A stretch of 62,606 nt of DNA, taken from IMG/VR virus record IMGVR_UViG_3300035703_000095, positions 1 through 62,606 of that record. One strand, 5' to 3'. This document shows, in pieces, positions 24,301-32,800 of the stretch. The notes beneath the pieces were generated by a model. It was not told the DNA's origin. It made no database searches and was given only the letters and a program-made list of their open reading frames with translations. The position numbers were made by a program, and so were the translations under genes. The DNA is from a virus. Every line of letters starts with the position of its first letter. Within the stretch, counting starts at the first letter, position 1.

Positions 24301-25691
24301 TCAGAACAAACAAAAAGTATGGTCCAATTATTTTTGAGGGAAGAGCACCAGGATCTCCAGATCCTAAAATTGTTAATACTGGTTCCAAAGAAGATCAGAG
24401 ACAACAAAGAATTAATTTTTATGATGCAGATGGTAATGATGTTAACGCTAAATTAAGTGCAGTAAATGCTAAACAACTATCTCCACCAAGAGTCATTCAG
24501 ACGGCTCCTGCGCCTGCCGAAATTCCAACATCACAAAATTTAACAAAAAGTGGAATTACTTATAGCGGTCCTCCACTTGCGACTTACTTCACTGGTTTTA
24601 TATCTCCTCAATTCAAAAATCCATTCAAAGTTCCAGCAGAAGAAATTCAAGGAAAAACTTGGACTATGACATGGAGTAATGTTGACTTTTTTGAAGATGG
24701 TCAATATGAAATAAAAGCAAAGGTTGACGATGTTCTTGTTATAAAAATTGATGGTGTTGTTTTAAATACTGTAAAAATTGCAGAGGGACTTAAATCATTT
24801 TATTATAATACAACAAAGGGAAAGAAAACACTTCAAGTTGAGTTATCAAACATTAGGGTTGCTTCTACTAGTTTCGCTCAAAATCCTGTTTACTTTTCTT
24901 TAGAAATTACAAAAAAAGTTTCTGTGGGAACTGGAGTAAGTAAATCTTGGACTCAAAACCCTGTAGCAATTTCAGCCATCTTAATTCCTCCACCATGTCC
25001 TAAGAGAATTAGAGGTAAGGGTGTTGTAACTGAAGTTATTGTCGATGATCCAGGAAATGGATATCTAGTTCCACAAAATGATCTTCCTCCAGAAGTAATA
25101 CCAACGTATCCAGTTTCATTACGTCTCAAAAATGTAATTGTAACAAATCCAGGTATTAACTATAACTGCGGAGTAGATAGAATTGAAATAACACCAAATA
25201 ACGGTGCAATACTTGATTATGAATGCGATACTTTTGGAAGAATTGTAAATGTAAAAGTATTGAACCCAGGTCTTGGATTTACTGAATATCCAACAATTAG
25301 AATGGTAACTCCTCCAGCAGATCCAAATGATCCTGTTCCCGTTGTACCAACAGGAGTCAATGCTGCATTTATACCCCAATTTGAAGTTGTACGCGATCCA
25401 ATAGTTGCTGATCTTACAAAATTAATTCAAGTTACTGATCTAGCTGGTCTTGAAAAAACTGGATATGTTGATGGTCGTGCATATTATGGTGCAGTATTTT
25501 ATAAGGAAGGAGTTCGTTATGCTGGATTCTATGAAACACCAGGTGATCTTGTACAAGTTTACACTACTCTTCAAGAGAGCATCGATGCTCAAGTCACTAC
25601 CCCACCATCTGCAATTCAGAGACAGGGTACAAGTGTTAATAGCAACAATCCAAGACTCAATCTTCCAAATACTCCAGATAATCTTATCTAG
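21348..25691 (+). CDS. Large virion protein with four PA14-like beta modules
   Basis: A 1447-residue protein. Four modules share a pattern of an opening strand, F/Y-x-DG-x-Y, a charged D-x2-YID-type turn and a closing x-G-x-H-x-I-x-V/L-E-L: about residues 290-365 (EEDFPYDGEYIF), 588-685 (VEFPVDGNYVIE), 796-875 (VDIPYDGFYQF) and 1103-1175 (FFEDGQYEIKA). This resembles PA14/lectin-like beta sandwiches that bind sugars. Other repeats of the GNGY/GLGF type are near 80-130 and 1225-1340. Probably baseplate- or fibre-associated and surface-binding. Confidence 0.65.
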   Translation: MSFNLFGPTTKNDIRVGYISTERGYVDSVSICEANDYAKKNPGTVFILRNRNIIRYLNINEVNDLTEEDLLSDADSCTGIQFESECGPPKVFFYGGGGVGVQANPIIGLDGAVLAIDLVHGGHGYQYAPIVDVKDKCGIGAGAVTRAILGEIVETYEVYDQEGDFEDYELCLPEDVGFGRRYDPDGKDIGSWDPTLYANLNKDPINREIQKYQDFLQKLSKPWWTTRKKTPLSVTSGSKVTRTKFNVTDKTYRETQDAKGNTGYVGLGQIWNDFMNSHAISPVPPSNVPGSDFAADLFTFEWEEDFPYDGEYIFRGCGDGAIRDLYIDNDKVTTLTSYNEAPAVAKKEISAGVHRIRLDLKNGGITDKVSAEPASPQITVKEKTPQRIDVDFNVYGQGKATEQMSFSFVSEDGSHSFVIKGVNKNKQNRKDTIRVKPNVKYKVTASSSKGKVEQGIIKNGKKDKEGGIGESNKIFADHIASANDNDDIQITTSSGIFKSSNKRKVGGRSTFDLSFKVDYQPKTITYTPSFGKSIFNTSDYINKADRKLWKTDPIPSGAKDNDFATTYGVIPFDRNTQKAKKESFAGTHVIRWAFVEFPVDGNYVIETWVDDNLTLYIGNRNAGGRTGAGNGLIDVEKGGDEVIITKRGFTANGVSTGKSSDTRYFKAGKYRIRAELEQGDFGPLSPSNPMTLAINITLAGSSTPLASAKSWNDNPMGVALTIDAPLPPIPQEPIPQQEGRCPNNPIWSTRFPGSAQKWWPVQYSEVLRANGIIPWSNFLNRYAVSPIPPLSIAGSDGGGIVYKNSWQVDIPYDGFYQFAVQRDETARIYLDGTLAFDIKTAGDMIWKDFRNKPKFQKLFITKGRHTISVELENSTTEVFENIDKKIFSTLDWAVSPTPPPQPQQSSTTEEQKAGSLFVKEGSSYYLLAGGNDLVEIDFVFDWDDNPYIAGTAVTKITIPSEKGGPVVFSRPQFGASGSIRKTGTFRTNKKYGPIIFEGRAPGSPDPKIVNTGSKEDQRQQRINFYDADGNDVNAKLSAVNAKQLSPPRVIQTAPAPAEIPTSQNLTKSGITYSGPPLATYFTGFISPQFKNPFKVPAEEIQGKTWTMTWSNVDFFEDGQYEIKAKVDDVLVIKIDGVVLNTVKIAEGLKSFYYNTTKGKKTLQVELSNIRVASTSFAQNPVYFSLEITKKVSVGTGVSKSWTQNPVAISAILIPPPCPKRIRGKGVVTEVIVDDPGNGYLVPQNDLPPEVIPTYPVSLRLKNVIVTNPGINYNCGVDRIEITPNNGAILDYECDTFGRIVNVKVLNPGLGFTEYPTIRMVTPPADPNDPVPVVPTGVNAAFIPQFEVVRDPIVADLTKLIQVTDLAGLEKTGYVDGRAYYGAVFYKEGVRYAGFYETPGDLVQVYTTLQESIDAQVTTPPSAIQRQGTSVNSNNPRLNLPNTPDNLI

Positions 25692-25729
25692 AGTGGTTAA
25701 ATAGATAATACATCATTAATTTTCCTTTA

Positions 25730-26401
25730 ATGGCAATTGCTAGAAATAGTGCAAACGATAGACTCTCAAGAGATCCTCAAGCAAAAGGTGGATTCGATCC
25801 TCGTTTTGACAATAAAAATCCTACTGATACCGCAAAGCAAAACTATACTGCATTAAGATATGGTAATGATCATGGATCAATATCATTCGGACATATTCAC
25901 AAACAAGCAGACGTAACTGCATCGGTTATTCTTCAAACTCCAGACGGTACTCATCAATTCTCACTTGATGAGGATGGTCCCAGAAAGGGATGGACAACAT
26001 CAACTTCCCCAGGGAACTTCCAGGTAGAATGTGGTAGTGCTAATGAAGAAGCACAAGATAGCTTGATGTTAAATGCAAAGAATGGTAATATTCTTATAGT
26101 TGCAACTAAAGGTAAGATTAGGATGCAAGCAACCGACATCGAGTTAATTGCTGTCGGTGAAGGTGGAAGTAAGGGTAATATTAGACTTGAAGCAACGGAA
26201 AATATTAGTTCTAAATCAAAAAAATTTTTAGTTGATTCTAAAAGTTCTTTTAATATTGTTAGCACTGGAGTTGGAGAAGTTGTAGCACAAAGTAGACTGA
26301 GATTATATGGTTCCGTAATTGGTGGAGTCACTGATGCGGTTGCTAAAAAAGATTCTAAAGTTGGCGGACAAAGTTTCCAAAGAAAGAAAACTCAAACCTA
26401 A
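25730..26401 (+). CDS. Virion protein with gp5-like beta-helix repeats
   Basis: The 223-residue protein has an N-terminal part with FGHIHKQADVTASVILQTPDG and then regular short strands such as NGNILIVATKGKIRMQATDIE and NIRLEATENISSKSKKFLVD, spaced as in the gp5 C-terminal triple beta-helix. It may supply the needle missing from the gp5-type OB protein two genes upstream (inference). It ends in a basic tail and the next gene starts 12 bases later. Confidence 0.55.
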   Translation: MAIARNSANDRLSRDPQAKGGFDPRFDNKNPTDTAKQNYTALRYGNDHGSISFGHIHKQADVTASVILQTPDGTHQFSLDEDGPRKGWTTSTSPGNFQVECGSANEEAQDSLMLNAKNGNILIVATKGKIRMQATDIELIAVGEGGSKGNIRLEATENISSKSKKFLVDSKSSFNIVSTGVGEVVAQSRLRLYGSVIGGVTDAVAKKDSKVGGQSFQRKKTQT

Positions 26402-26413
26402 GGAGGAAAATTA

Positions 26414-27199
26414 ATGGCATTTACTCAAGACGATGTAGTTGTTGGTGGTCAACTTAAGGTAGGAACAGGTATTGTTCCTGCTATTAAAGAAGGTGATCAG
26501 AAAATTAATGGATCAATGTTTGCAGAAGGCCCTGCAGTTTTTGGAAGTCCTACGGAATTTGCAACTGCATATGCAACTGTGATGATAGGTCCACTTGCAA
26601 ACAGTGATCCAGATTCTGTTCCACCTGTGGTTCCTGGATCATTATGTTCTGGAGTCAGCAATCCATACTCATTATGCGTCTCTGGGAATGCTGCAATCTT
26701 TCAAAATATGGACATTAATGGTAAACTTGGTGTAGGTGGCAATATAATTGCACAAGGTGAAGTTATGTCTCGTTGTGGTGGTCATATTCTATCAGCTAAA
26801 AAGAATTTTGATATTCCACACCCAACCAAAGAAGGATGGAGACTTCGCCACACTTGCCCTGAGGGACCATCTAACGATGTATATTATAGGGGAAGAATAA
26901 CTAGCAAAAAAGAAATAATTCTTCCATCTTACTGGGAAAAATTAGTTGATCCAACTACCATTACGGTTAATTTAACCCCAATCGGAGCGCATCAAAATGT
27001 GATCGTAAAAAGAATTTCGGATAATAAAATTCATTTACAATCGCACGGCAATATGCCAATTGATTGCTATTTTCATATTTTTGCAACAAGAGCTGATGGA
27101 GAAAGACTTATCTCAGAATATGAAGGAGAAAGTCCAGCAGATTATCCAGGAAACAATGACGAATACTCTGTTTCTGGGTATCATTACGATATTAAATAA
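26414..27199 (+). CDS. Virion structural protein, paralogue of the next gene
   Basis: The 261-residue protein has a variable N-terminal half and a conserved C-terminal half beginning KKNFDIPHPTKEGWRLRH, with YYRGRITSKKEIILPSYW and TVNLTPIGAHQNV. The downstream protein repeats this half closely. An AAGGAGG ribosome binding site at 26400-26406 supports the start. I infer a fibre or baseplate role from context; the fold is unknown to me. Confidence 0.65.
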   Translation: MAFTQDDVVVGGQLKVGTGIVPAIKEGDQKINGSMFAEGPAVFGSPTEFATAYATVMIGPLANSDPDSVPPVVPGSLCSGVSNPYSLCVSGNAAIFQNMDINGKLGVGGNIIAQGEVMSRCGGHILSAKKNFDIPHPTKEGWRLRHTCPEGPSNDVYYRGRITSKKEIILPSYWEKLVDPTTITVNLTPIGAHQNVIVKRISDNKIHLQSHGNMPIDCYFHIFATRADGERLISEYEGESPADYPGNNDEYSVSGYHYDIK

Positions 27200-27210
27200 G
27201 GAGAATTAAA

Positions 27211-27930
27211 ATGGCTGCAGGAGAATTTGAACCAAGAGATACTAGAAAGAATAATTGTGATGATGGATTTTCTGGTGTAAGAAAGTCCACACGTTATGAT
27301 TATATTATGAAAAGTCTTACTGGAGATGATGATTATCCAGAGGAAGCTTGCCCTCCATGGTATCATGGCAACGCACAGATTGATAATCTTCAAGTAAATA
27401 CTTTACTCAGTGGTGATGGGAGTGTAAATGTTCAAGGAAGTGTTTCATCTAATGGTGGAGCACATGTTCTTTCTAATAAGAAAAATCTTCCATTTGATAT
27501 GCCCCACCCAAATAAAAAGGGGTGGAGACTTCGCCACGTTTGTATTGAAGGGCCGGAGATTGCTGTTTATTGTAGAGGAAAAGTACCTTCTGATGGTGCT
27601 ATTAATCTTCCTTCTTTTTGGGAAGGACTTGTAAATCCTGAAGACATGACAATTAATTTGACTCCAATTGGGGCTTGGCAAGAGTTATTTGTAAAAGAAA
27701 TTATCTGGGGAAAGCAAGTTATTGTAAGAAATAATGCGGGAGGCCCAATCAATGCCGACTATCATATTATTGCAAGAAGAATTGATGATGATTTGGTCGT
27801 GGAATATGAAGGCAATTCTCATGAAGATTATCCTGGAGGTAATGAAGGTTACTCATTTAATTTTGAGCATAATTACGTCAAAAATCTAATTCAAGAAACA
27901 ATTCGCCAACACCTTGACAAAGCAAATTGA
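27211..27930 (+). CDS. Virion structural protein, paralogue of the previous gene
   Basis: At 239 residues, its C-terminal half (KKGWRLRHVCIEGPEIAVY, RGKVPSDGAINLPSFWEGLV, NLTPIGAWQELFV) closely matches the preceding protein while the N-terminal 75 residues differ. A local duplication with divergence of the attachment end is likely. A sigma70 promoter for the next operon overlaps its last codons. Confidence 0.65.
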   Translation: MAAGEFEPRDTRKNNCDDGFSGVRKSTRYDYIMKSLTGDDDYPEEACPPWYHGNAQIDNLQVNTLLSGDGSVNVQGSVSSNGGAHVLSNKKNLPFDMPHPNKKGWRLRHVCIEGPEIAVYCRGKVPSDGAINLPSFWEGLVNPEDMTINLTPIGAWQELFVKEIIWGKQVIVRNNAGGPINADYHIIARRIDDDLVVEYEGNSHEDYPGGNEGYSFNFEHNYVKNLIQETIRQHLDKAN

Positions 27931-27942
27931 TCGTGCTATGAT
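27914..27942 (+). promoter_or_regulatory. Near-perfect sigma70 promoter
   Basis: TTGACA (27914-27919) and TATGAT (27937-27942) have 17-base spacing. The predicted start near 27949 gives a short leader to the ATG at 27969. It begins an early-type island inside the late region. Confidence 0.85.
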
Positions 27943-27968
27943 ACCTAGGTAATCAACGGACGAACCAA

Positions 27969-28151
27969 ATGCAAGATGAGTACCTGACACGATGCGTCGT
28001 TGATCCTCTGAAGCGTACAGTGTATTTGTATTCCAGTGAGGGGTCAGAAAAGCAAGTGTCATGTGATACGGTAGAAGAGTTCATGAATGTGCTAGACTTT
28101 GTTCGTGCAACAGTTGACGAAGACACTCTCTCTTACGCAAATCCTCTATGA
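27969..28151 (+). CDS. Small conserved phage protein
   Basis: Sixty residues (MQDEYLTRCVVDPLKRT...), beta-rich then acidic and helical. It is the first gene after a strong promoter and overlaps the next start (ATGA). Function unknown; likely an early takeover protein by context. Confidence 0.65.
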   Translation: MQDEYLTRCVVDPLKRTVYLYSSEGSEKQVSCDTVEEFMNVLDFVRATVDEDTLSYANPL

Positions 28152-28327
28152 GACCAGAGACAAGGCAATCAATGGAAATGCTCTTTGCCGCAAAATGGAA
28201 TGTTCCAACTGCGGCTAAAAATTGTAATCTTACTAATAAAGAAATGAAGATTACATTTAATGAATACTGTCGTTTACATCCTGCTACTTACGTAGTAAAA
28301 TCTGACAATCAACTCAGTTTCTTCTGA
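28148..28327 (+). CDS. Small conserved phage protein
   Basis: A 59-residue ORF beginning MRPETRQSMEMLF and ending KSDNQLSFF, translationally coupled to the previous gene. The spacing AAKWNVPTAAKNCNLTNKEM suggests a small helix-turn-helix-like fold (weak inference). It ends nine bases before a tRNA gene. Confidence 0.6.
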   Translation: MRPETRQSMEMLFAAKWNVPTAAKNCNLTNKEMKITFNEYCRLHPATYVVKSDNQLSFF

Positions 28328-28335
28328 GTTTTCTT

Positions 28336-28408
28336 GCCCGTGTAGTCCAACGGCAGAGACAGAGGACTTAAAATCCTTCCAGTGTCGGTTCGAATCCGAC
28401 CACGGGTA
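28336..28408 (+). tRNA. tRNA with UAA anticodon (Leu)
   Basis: All four arms fold. The acceptor GCCCGTG (28336-28342) pairs with CACGGGT (28401-28407) with a G-U first pair. The anticodon stem GAGGA/TCCTT encloses CTTAAAA with TAA at 28369-28371, and the T arm GTCGG/CCGAC encloses TTCGAAT. No CCA is encoded. The variable region is only five bases (28379-28383), whereas leucine tRNAs normally have a long variable arm, so charging identity is open. Confidence 0.88.
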
Positions 28409-28432
28409 TTAGAGGAAATAAACGCCCTCTAA
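28409..28432 (+). other. Hairpin after the tRNA
   Basis: TTAGAGG (28409-28415) pairs with CCTCTAA (28426-28432) around a 10-base loop, directly after the tRNA discriminator. There is no T-run, so it may be a processing or stability element rather than a terminator. Confidence 0.45.
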
Positions 28433-28457
28433 ATAAGTAAAAGTAGGAATTAATCCT

Positions 28458-28727
28458 ATGAAGTACAGAATTGATACCGCATATTGTTGGTACAATAAAG
28501 GAACTATAATTGTTCTAATGTACTTTATAAGCGGAGTTCCTTTTACTTTTGATGAACTTCCAGATTGTGCCATGCAAGATCTGGAAATAATTCATTTAGC
28601 AGATAACGAAAGAAGATTTGAGCCAGAGGACCTATACAGATCATCATTTTATCTAATTGATGAGCAATGCCACCCTCTAATGTTTGAATTGGAACTGGAA
28701 AATCCAGAAATGTTACCTGCAGATTAA
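28458..28727 (+). CDS. Conserved hypothetical protein between two tRNA genes
   Basis: The 89-residue protein has a hydrophobic beta-type N-terminal half and an acidic C-terminus (ELELENPEMLPAD). A purine-rich site AGGAATTAATCCT precedes the ATG. It lies between the tRNA genes and ends one base before the second. No family recognised. Confidence 0.6.
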   Translation: MKYRIDTAYCWYNKGTIIVLMYFISGVPFTFDELPDCAMQDLEIIHLADNERRFEPEDLYRSSFYLIDEQCHPLMFELELENPEMLPAD

Positions 28728-28728
28728 T

Positions 28729-28800
28729 GCCCTTGTAGCTCAGTGGTAGAGCAACGGTTTTGTAAACCGTTGGTCGTCTGTTCGAATCAGATCGGGGGCT
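28729..28800 (+). tRNA. tRNA-Thr (UGU)
   Basis: A standard class I cloverleaf of 72 bases. The acceptor GCCCTTG pairs with CGGGGGC (28793-28799) with G-U pairs. The anticodon stem ACGGT/ACCGT encloses TTTGTAA with TGT at 28761-28763, and the T loop is TTCGAAT. No CCA is encoded. Confidence 0.92.
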
Positions 28801-28819
28801 TGAGTTCTATAAAACTCCA

Positions 28820-28975
28820 ATGTCATTAATTTCTCAAAAAGACCGTGAAAACGTTATCGAATCCATTGACTTTTATCTATTCAGCAAAGGAATCGATTTT
28901 AGCGAAGAAAAAAGAGCAGAGTTTAATGCACTTCTCAACTGGATACGACTCGAACATTTCAAACATGAAAATTAA
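28820..28975 (+). CDS. Small hypothetical protein
   Basis: A 51-residue helical, charged protein (MSLISQKDRENVIE...) starting 19 bases after the Thr tRNA and overlapping the next gene by 11 bases. Its frame is preferred over the longer overlapping frame that starts at 28845, whose real start appears to be 28965. Confidence 0.55.
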   Translation: MSLISQKDRENVIESIDFYLFSKGIDFSEEKRAEFNALLNWIRLEHFKHEN

Positions 28976-29138
28976 TCTCTGGTATTGTAAAGATATGAGT
29001 CAGTGGAGATGGACTCTCACTGATGATTCTAGACCAATCATAAAGCAAGAATCTGGTCAACAACCTTTTCTTAGAGATGCTATGAATGATGTGGCAAATA
29101 CTGTAGAATATATGCTAGAGTGTAAGCAACCTGAATGA
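28965..29138 (+). CDS. Small conserved phage protein
   Basis: From the ATG at 28965 this gives 57 residues: MKINLWYCKDMSQWRWTLTD, then a helical end (AMNDVANTVEYML). The pattern of a Trp-rich sheet and one helix looks like a compact alpha/beta protein. It overlaps both neighbours and is coupled to the Mom-like gene. Function unknown. Confidence 0.6.
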   Translation: MKINLWYCKDMSQWRWTLTDDSRPIIKQESGQQPFLRDAMNDVANTVEYMLECKQPE

Positions 29139-29758
29139 AGTCTGACTTCTATATTGATAAAGTCACTAAGAAACAAGCAGAAGATATTTTACTCCAATAT
29201 CATTATCTAAAAGACTTTTCAAAAGGGTTTAAGTCTGGATATAACTATGGCCTTTTTGAAAAGAATGAGTTTTCTCCACTAAATCTTGGTGGAGTTAAAG
29301 GTGTTTGCATTTTTACTGGATTACCTGTACCTGAAGTTGCTAAAGGAGCATTTGGACTTGAAAGAAACGAACAACAAGGACTCTTTGAACTCTCAAGACT
29401 TTGCATCGAACCTAGTACGCAGTCATGCGAATATAACATCACTTCTTGGTTTGTGTCACGAGCGATTAGACAACTTCGGAAAGATACTGAAGTTAAAGCA
29501 ATCCTTTCTTATGCTGATTCAGATTTCCATTCTGGTACAACTTATCGTGCTTGCAACTTTAAGTATTACGGTCTCACGGATCGAAAAAAAGATTTCTATT
29601 ATTCAGACGGAACTAAACACTCTCGTGGAAAAATAAAAGGATCTGAAGGTGAATGGAAAGACCGTAGTAGAAAGCATAGATACTTAATGGTATTTGATAA
29701 GGAACTTCAAAAACGCTTGACATGGAAAGAAGAATCATGGTATGATAATAAGGTGTGA
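29135..29758 (+). CDS. Mom-like DNA modification acetyltransferase-fold protein
   Basis: The 207-residue protein resembles phage Mom-type GNAT-fold proteins: FELSRLCIEP, SWFVSRAIRQLRK and SYADSDFHSGTTYRACNF in order. In phage Mu, Mom converts adenine to a carbamoylmethyl form that blocks host restriction; a similar anti-restriction role is inferred here. The C-terminal 60 residues are basic and aromatic, suiting DNA binding. It is the last gene of the tRNA island, before a strong terminator. Confidence 0.72.
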   Translation: MKSDFYIDKVTKKQAEDILLQYHYLKDFSKGFKSGYNYGLFEKNEFSPLNLGGVKGVCIFTGLPVPEVAKGAFGLERNEQQGLFELSRLCIEPSTQSCEYNITSWFVSRAIRQLRKDTEVKAILSYADSDFHSGTTYRACNFKYYGLTDRKKDFYYSDGTKHSRGKIKGSEGEWKDRSRKHRYLMVFDKELQKRLTWKEESWYDNKV

Positions 29759-29768
29759 AGGAAGTGCG

Positions 29769-29801
29769 AAAAGGGCAGCCAGAAATGGTCTGCCCTTTTT
29801 T
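29769..29801 (+). terminator. Strong rho-independent terminator
   Basis: AAAAGGGCAG (29769-29778) pairs with CTGCCCTTTT (29790-29799), extended by CC/GG across a bulge, and is followed by T bases to 29801. It separates the early-type island from the late fibre genes. Confidence 0.93.
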
Positions 29802-29803
29802 CG

Positions 29804-29814
29804 TATGATAAATA
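29804..29814 (+). promoter_or_regulatory. Overlapping -10 (TATGAT) and late (ATAAATA) promoter motifs
   Basis: TATGAT (29804-29809) overlaps ATAAATA (29808-29814), just after a terminator and 32 bases before the large fibre gene. It could serve both early and late polymerase forms; the late role is more likely for this gene. Confidence 0.6.
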
Positions 29815-29845
29815 ACTTATAACGGAAACTATAAGTATTAATAAG

Positions 29846-32800
29846 ATGGGTCTCTCTCGTTTAGACAATTTTCTGAAGTCGGTTAGAGGAACTATTCTCT
29901 ATGTAAACCCAAACGATTTAGATGCTACGGATAGTATAGAGAATCAAGGAAATTCTCTGACTCGTCCATTTAAAACTATCCAGAGAGCTCTTATTGAGTC
30001 TGCGAGATTCTCATATCAAAGAGGTCTTAATAATGACAGATTTGGTAAGACAACAATTCTTGTCTATCCCGGAGATCATATTGTAGACAATAGACCTGGA
30101 TGGATTCCTGATGGATCTAATAATTTTAGACTAAGGGATGGAACTACTTCAAATGATTTTAGTCAGTTTGATTTAACTTCAAACTTTGATCTATCAACAC
30201 CAGAAAACGAACTCTACAAATTAAACAGTATCCATGGTGGAGTTATCATTCCAAGAGGTACTTCAATTGTTGGTCTAGATCTAAGAAAGACTAAAATCAG
30301 ACCAAAGTATGTACCAAATCCAACGAATGATAATATTGAAAGATCTGCAATTTTCAGAGTAACTGGTGGTTGCTACTTCTGGCAGTTCTCAATGTTTGAT
30401 GCTGATCCAAATGGTCAGTGCTTTATTGATTATACATCTAACCTATTTGTTCCCAATTTCTCTCACCATAAGTTAACTTGCTTTGAATATGCAGATGGTG
30501 TAAATGGTGTAAATATCAACGATACTTTCCAAACATATTCTACAGATCGTACTGATCTGGATATGTATTATGAAAAAGTTGGTCTTGCATACGGTCAATC
30601 TTCTGGTCGTCCAATCGAACCTGATTATCCATCTGCTGCACTTGATATTGAACCAAAAATTGATGAATATCGCATTGTAGGATCTACAGGAGAGGCTGTA
30701 GGAATTACCAGCATTAGATCTGGAGATGGAATCACTTCCAATGCAACAGTTACTGTAACTACAGCAACTCCAGTACCAGGATTAGATGTAGATACCCCAT
30801 TCAGAATTCAAGGTATTACTGCAGTTGGTTATGATGGTCAGTTTGTTGTTACTGAAAAAATAAGTGATACTCAAGTTTCATATAGAGTCCAAAATGCACC
30901 AGCAAATCCTCTCCCATCCGTAACTGGAGCAACTCTATCACTATCTTCAGATACTGTAACTTCAGCATCTCCTTACATTTTCAACATCTCTCTACGTTCA
31001 GTATATGGAATGTGTGGAGTTCTTGCTGATGGTTTTAAAGCATCTGGATTTAAATCCATGGTTGTTGCACAATTCACTGGAATTGGACTTCAAAAGGATG
31101 ATAATGCATTTGTAATTTTCAATGAGAATAGTGGCGTATATGATGATGCTTCTGTTCCTGGAAATGAAACAATTAGCAATAATTCCAGAGCTGTTTTCAA
31201 ACCAGAATACAGAAACTTCCATATTAAAGTAACAAATGATGCATTTGTTCAGAACGTTTCCATCTTTGCTATTGGATATGCAGAGCACTTTGTAACAGAA
31301 AATGGTGGTGATATGTCTATCACCAACTCCAACTCAAACTTTGGTGCAAAAGCTCTTGTTGCATCTGGATTTAGAAGTGCAGCATTCCCTCAGGATGATA
31401 TTGGTTATATTACTCATATTATTCCACCAAAAGAACTTTCACGTACAGAAACTGCGATTGAATTCAATTCAATTGATGTTCTAAAAACATCATCAGTTAC
31501 TGGTGTTGGATCAACAGGTAATCTCTACCTATACAATGAAACAAATGCTGACGTTCCACCAGAAAATGTTATTGAAGGTTATAGAATAGGTGCCAGACAA
31601 AATGATACTCTGGGAGTATTAGTTTCTTATGCAGGATCTGTTACTGAATACAGATCAAGAATTGTTATGCCAGGATCTCAATCAAGCAGTGAGAAGAGAT
31701 TCCAGGTTAATAGAAGCAGTGTAGGTATTAATAGTATAACAAATAACACCCTTACACTTAGAGAAAATCATACACTCTTTAATGGCGAATCTATTCGCAT
31801 TTTAAGTGATACAGGACAACTTCCAGATGGTATTATTCCAAATACAGTTTATTATGCAATTACAAGTGGAAACCCAAGCAGCGGTTTAACCACTACGACT
31901 GAAATCAAGATTGCAAAAACTCAGAATGATGCGGTAAATGCAACTGAACTAAACATTAATAACAAAGGTGGAGTCTTAAGTATTGTAAGTAGAGTCTCTG
32001 ATAAGAACTCTGGTGATGTTGGCCACCCAATTCAATATGATGAAACTGCAGGGCAGTGGTATATTAAAGTTTCTACTGCGGCTACAGATAATACAATCTA
32101 TCCAACTATTGTTGGTCTTGGTTCAACAGCACTTGGATCCGCAACACCAAGAACATACATTACCAGACTTCAAGACAATAGAAATGCTATCGATACTCTG
32201 TACAGAGTTAGATATGTTCTACCTTCAAATTCTGGTATTAATGCAAGACCTCCTAGTGATGGATTCATTGTACAAGAATCTAACTCATCTATTGGAATTA
32301 CAACTGCTGAAGTTCAAACTTACTTTGGTTCAGGGTCTCTATCAAATGTCAATGAGCAAAGAAACTTCAGACTTATTGCAGGTGCAACTTGGGACGGAAC
32401 TAACGCAAGTATCATAACTGAACTTCCACATAATCTTTCTGTTGGGTCTCAAGTTGAGTTATTCAACATAAAGAGTACTTTAAATACGACTGGTGCAAGA
32501 AATAGTGGATTCAATAGAGTTTATAATGTTGTTGGAATTAGCAGTTCAAAGCAATTTACTGTAGGACTTTCAACAAATCCAGGAACCTTTACAAATGATA
32601 CTTCATCTAGAGGTACTTCACTTCCATATTTCGAAAGAAAGAGATACAAAAACACATATTATGTCTACAGAACACAAGAAGCTCAAAAATATGTTTCGGG
32701 TGAGCAGGATGGTATCTATTACCTGACTATTCTGAATGCTTCAAACTCTCCAACGATTGCACCATTCACAGAAGAAAAATTCTCTCAACCAGTTAAAGAA

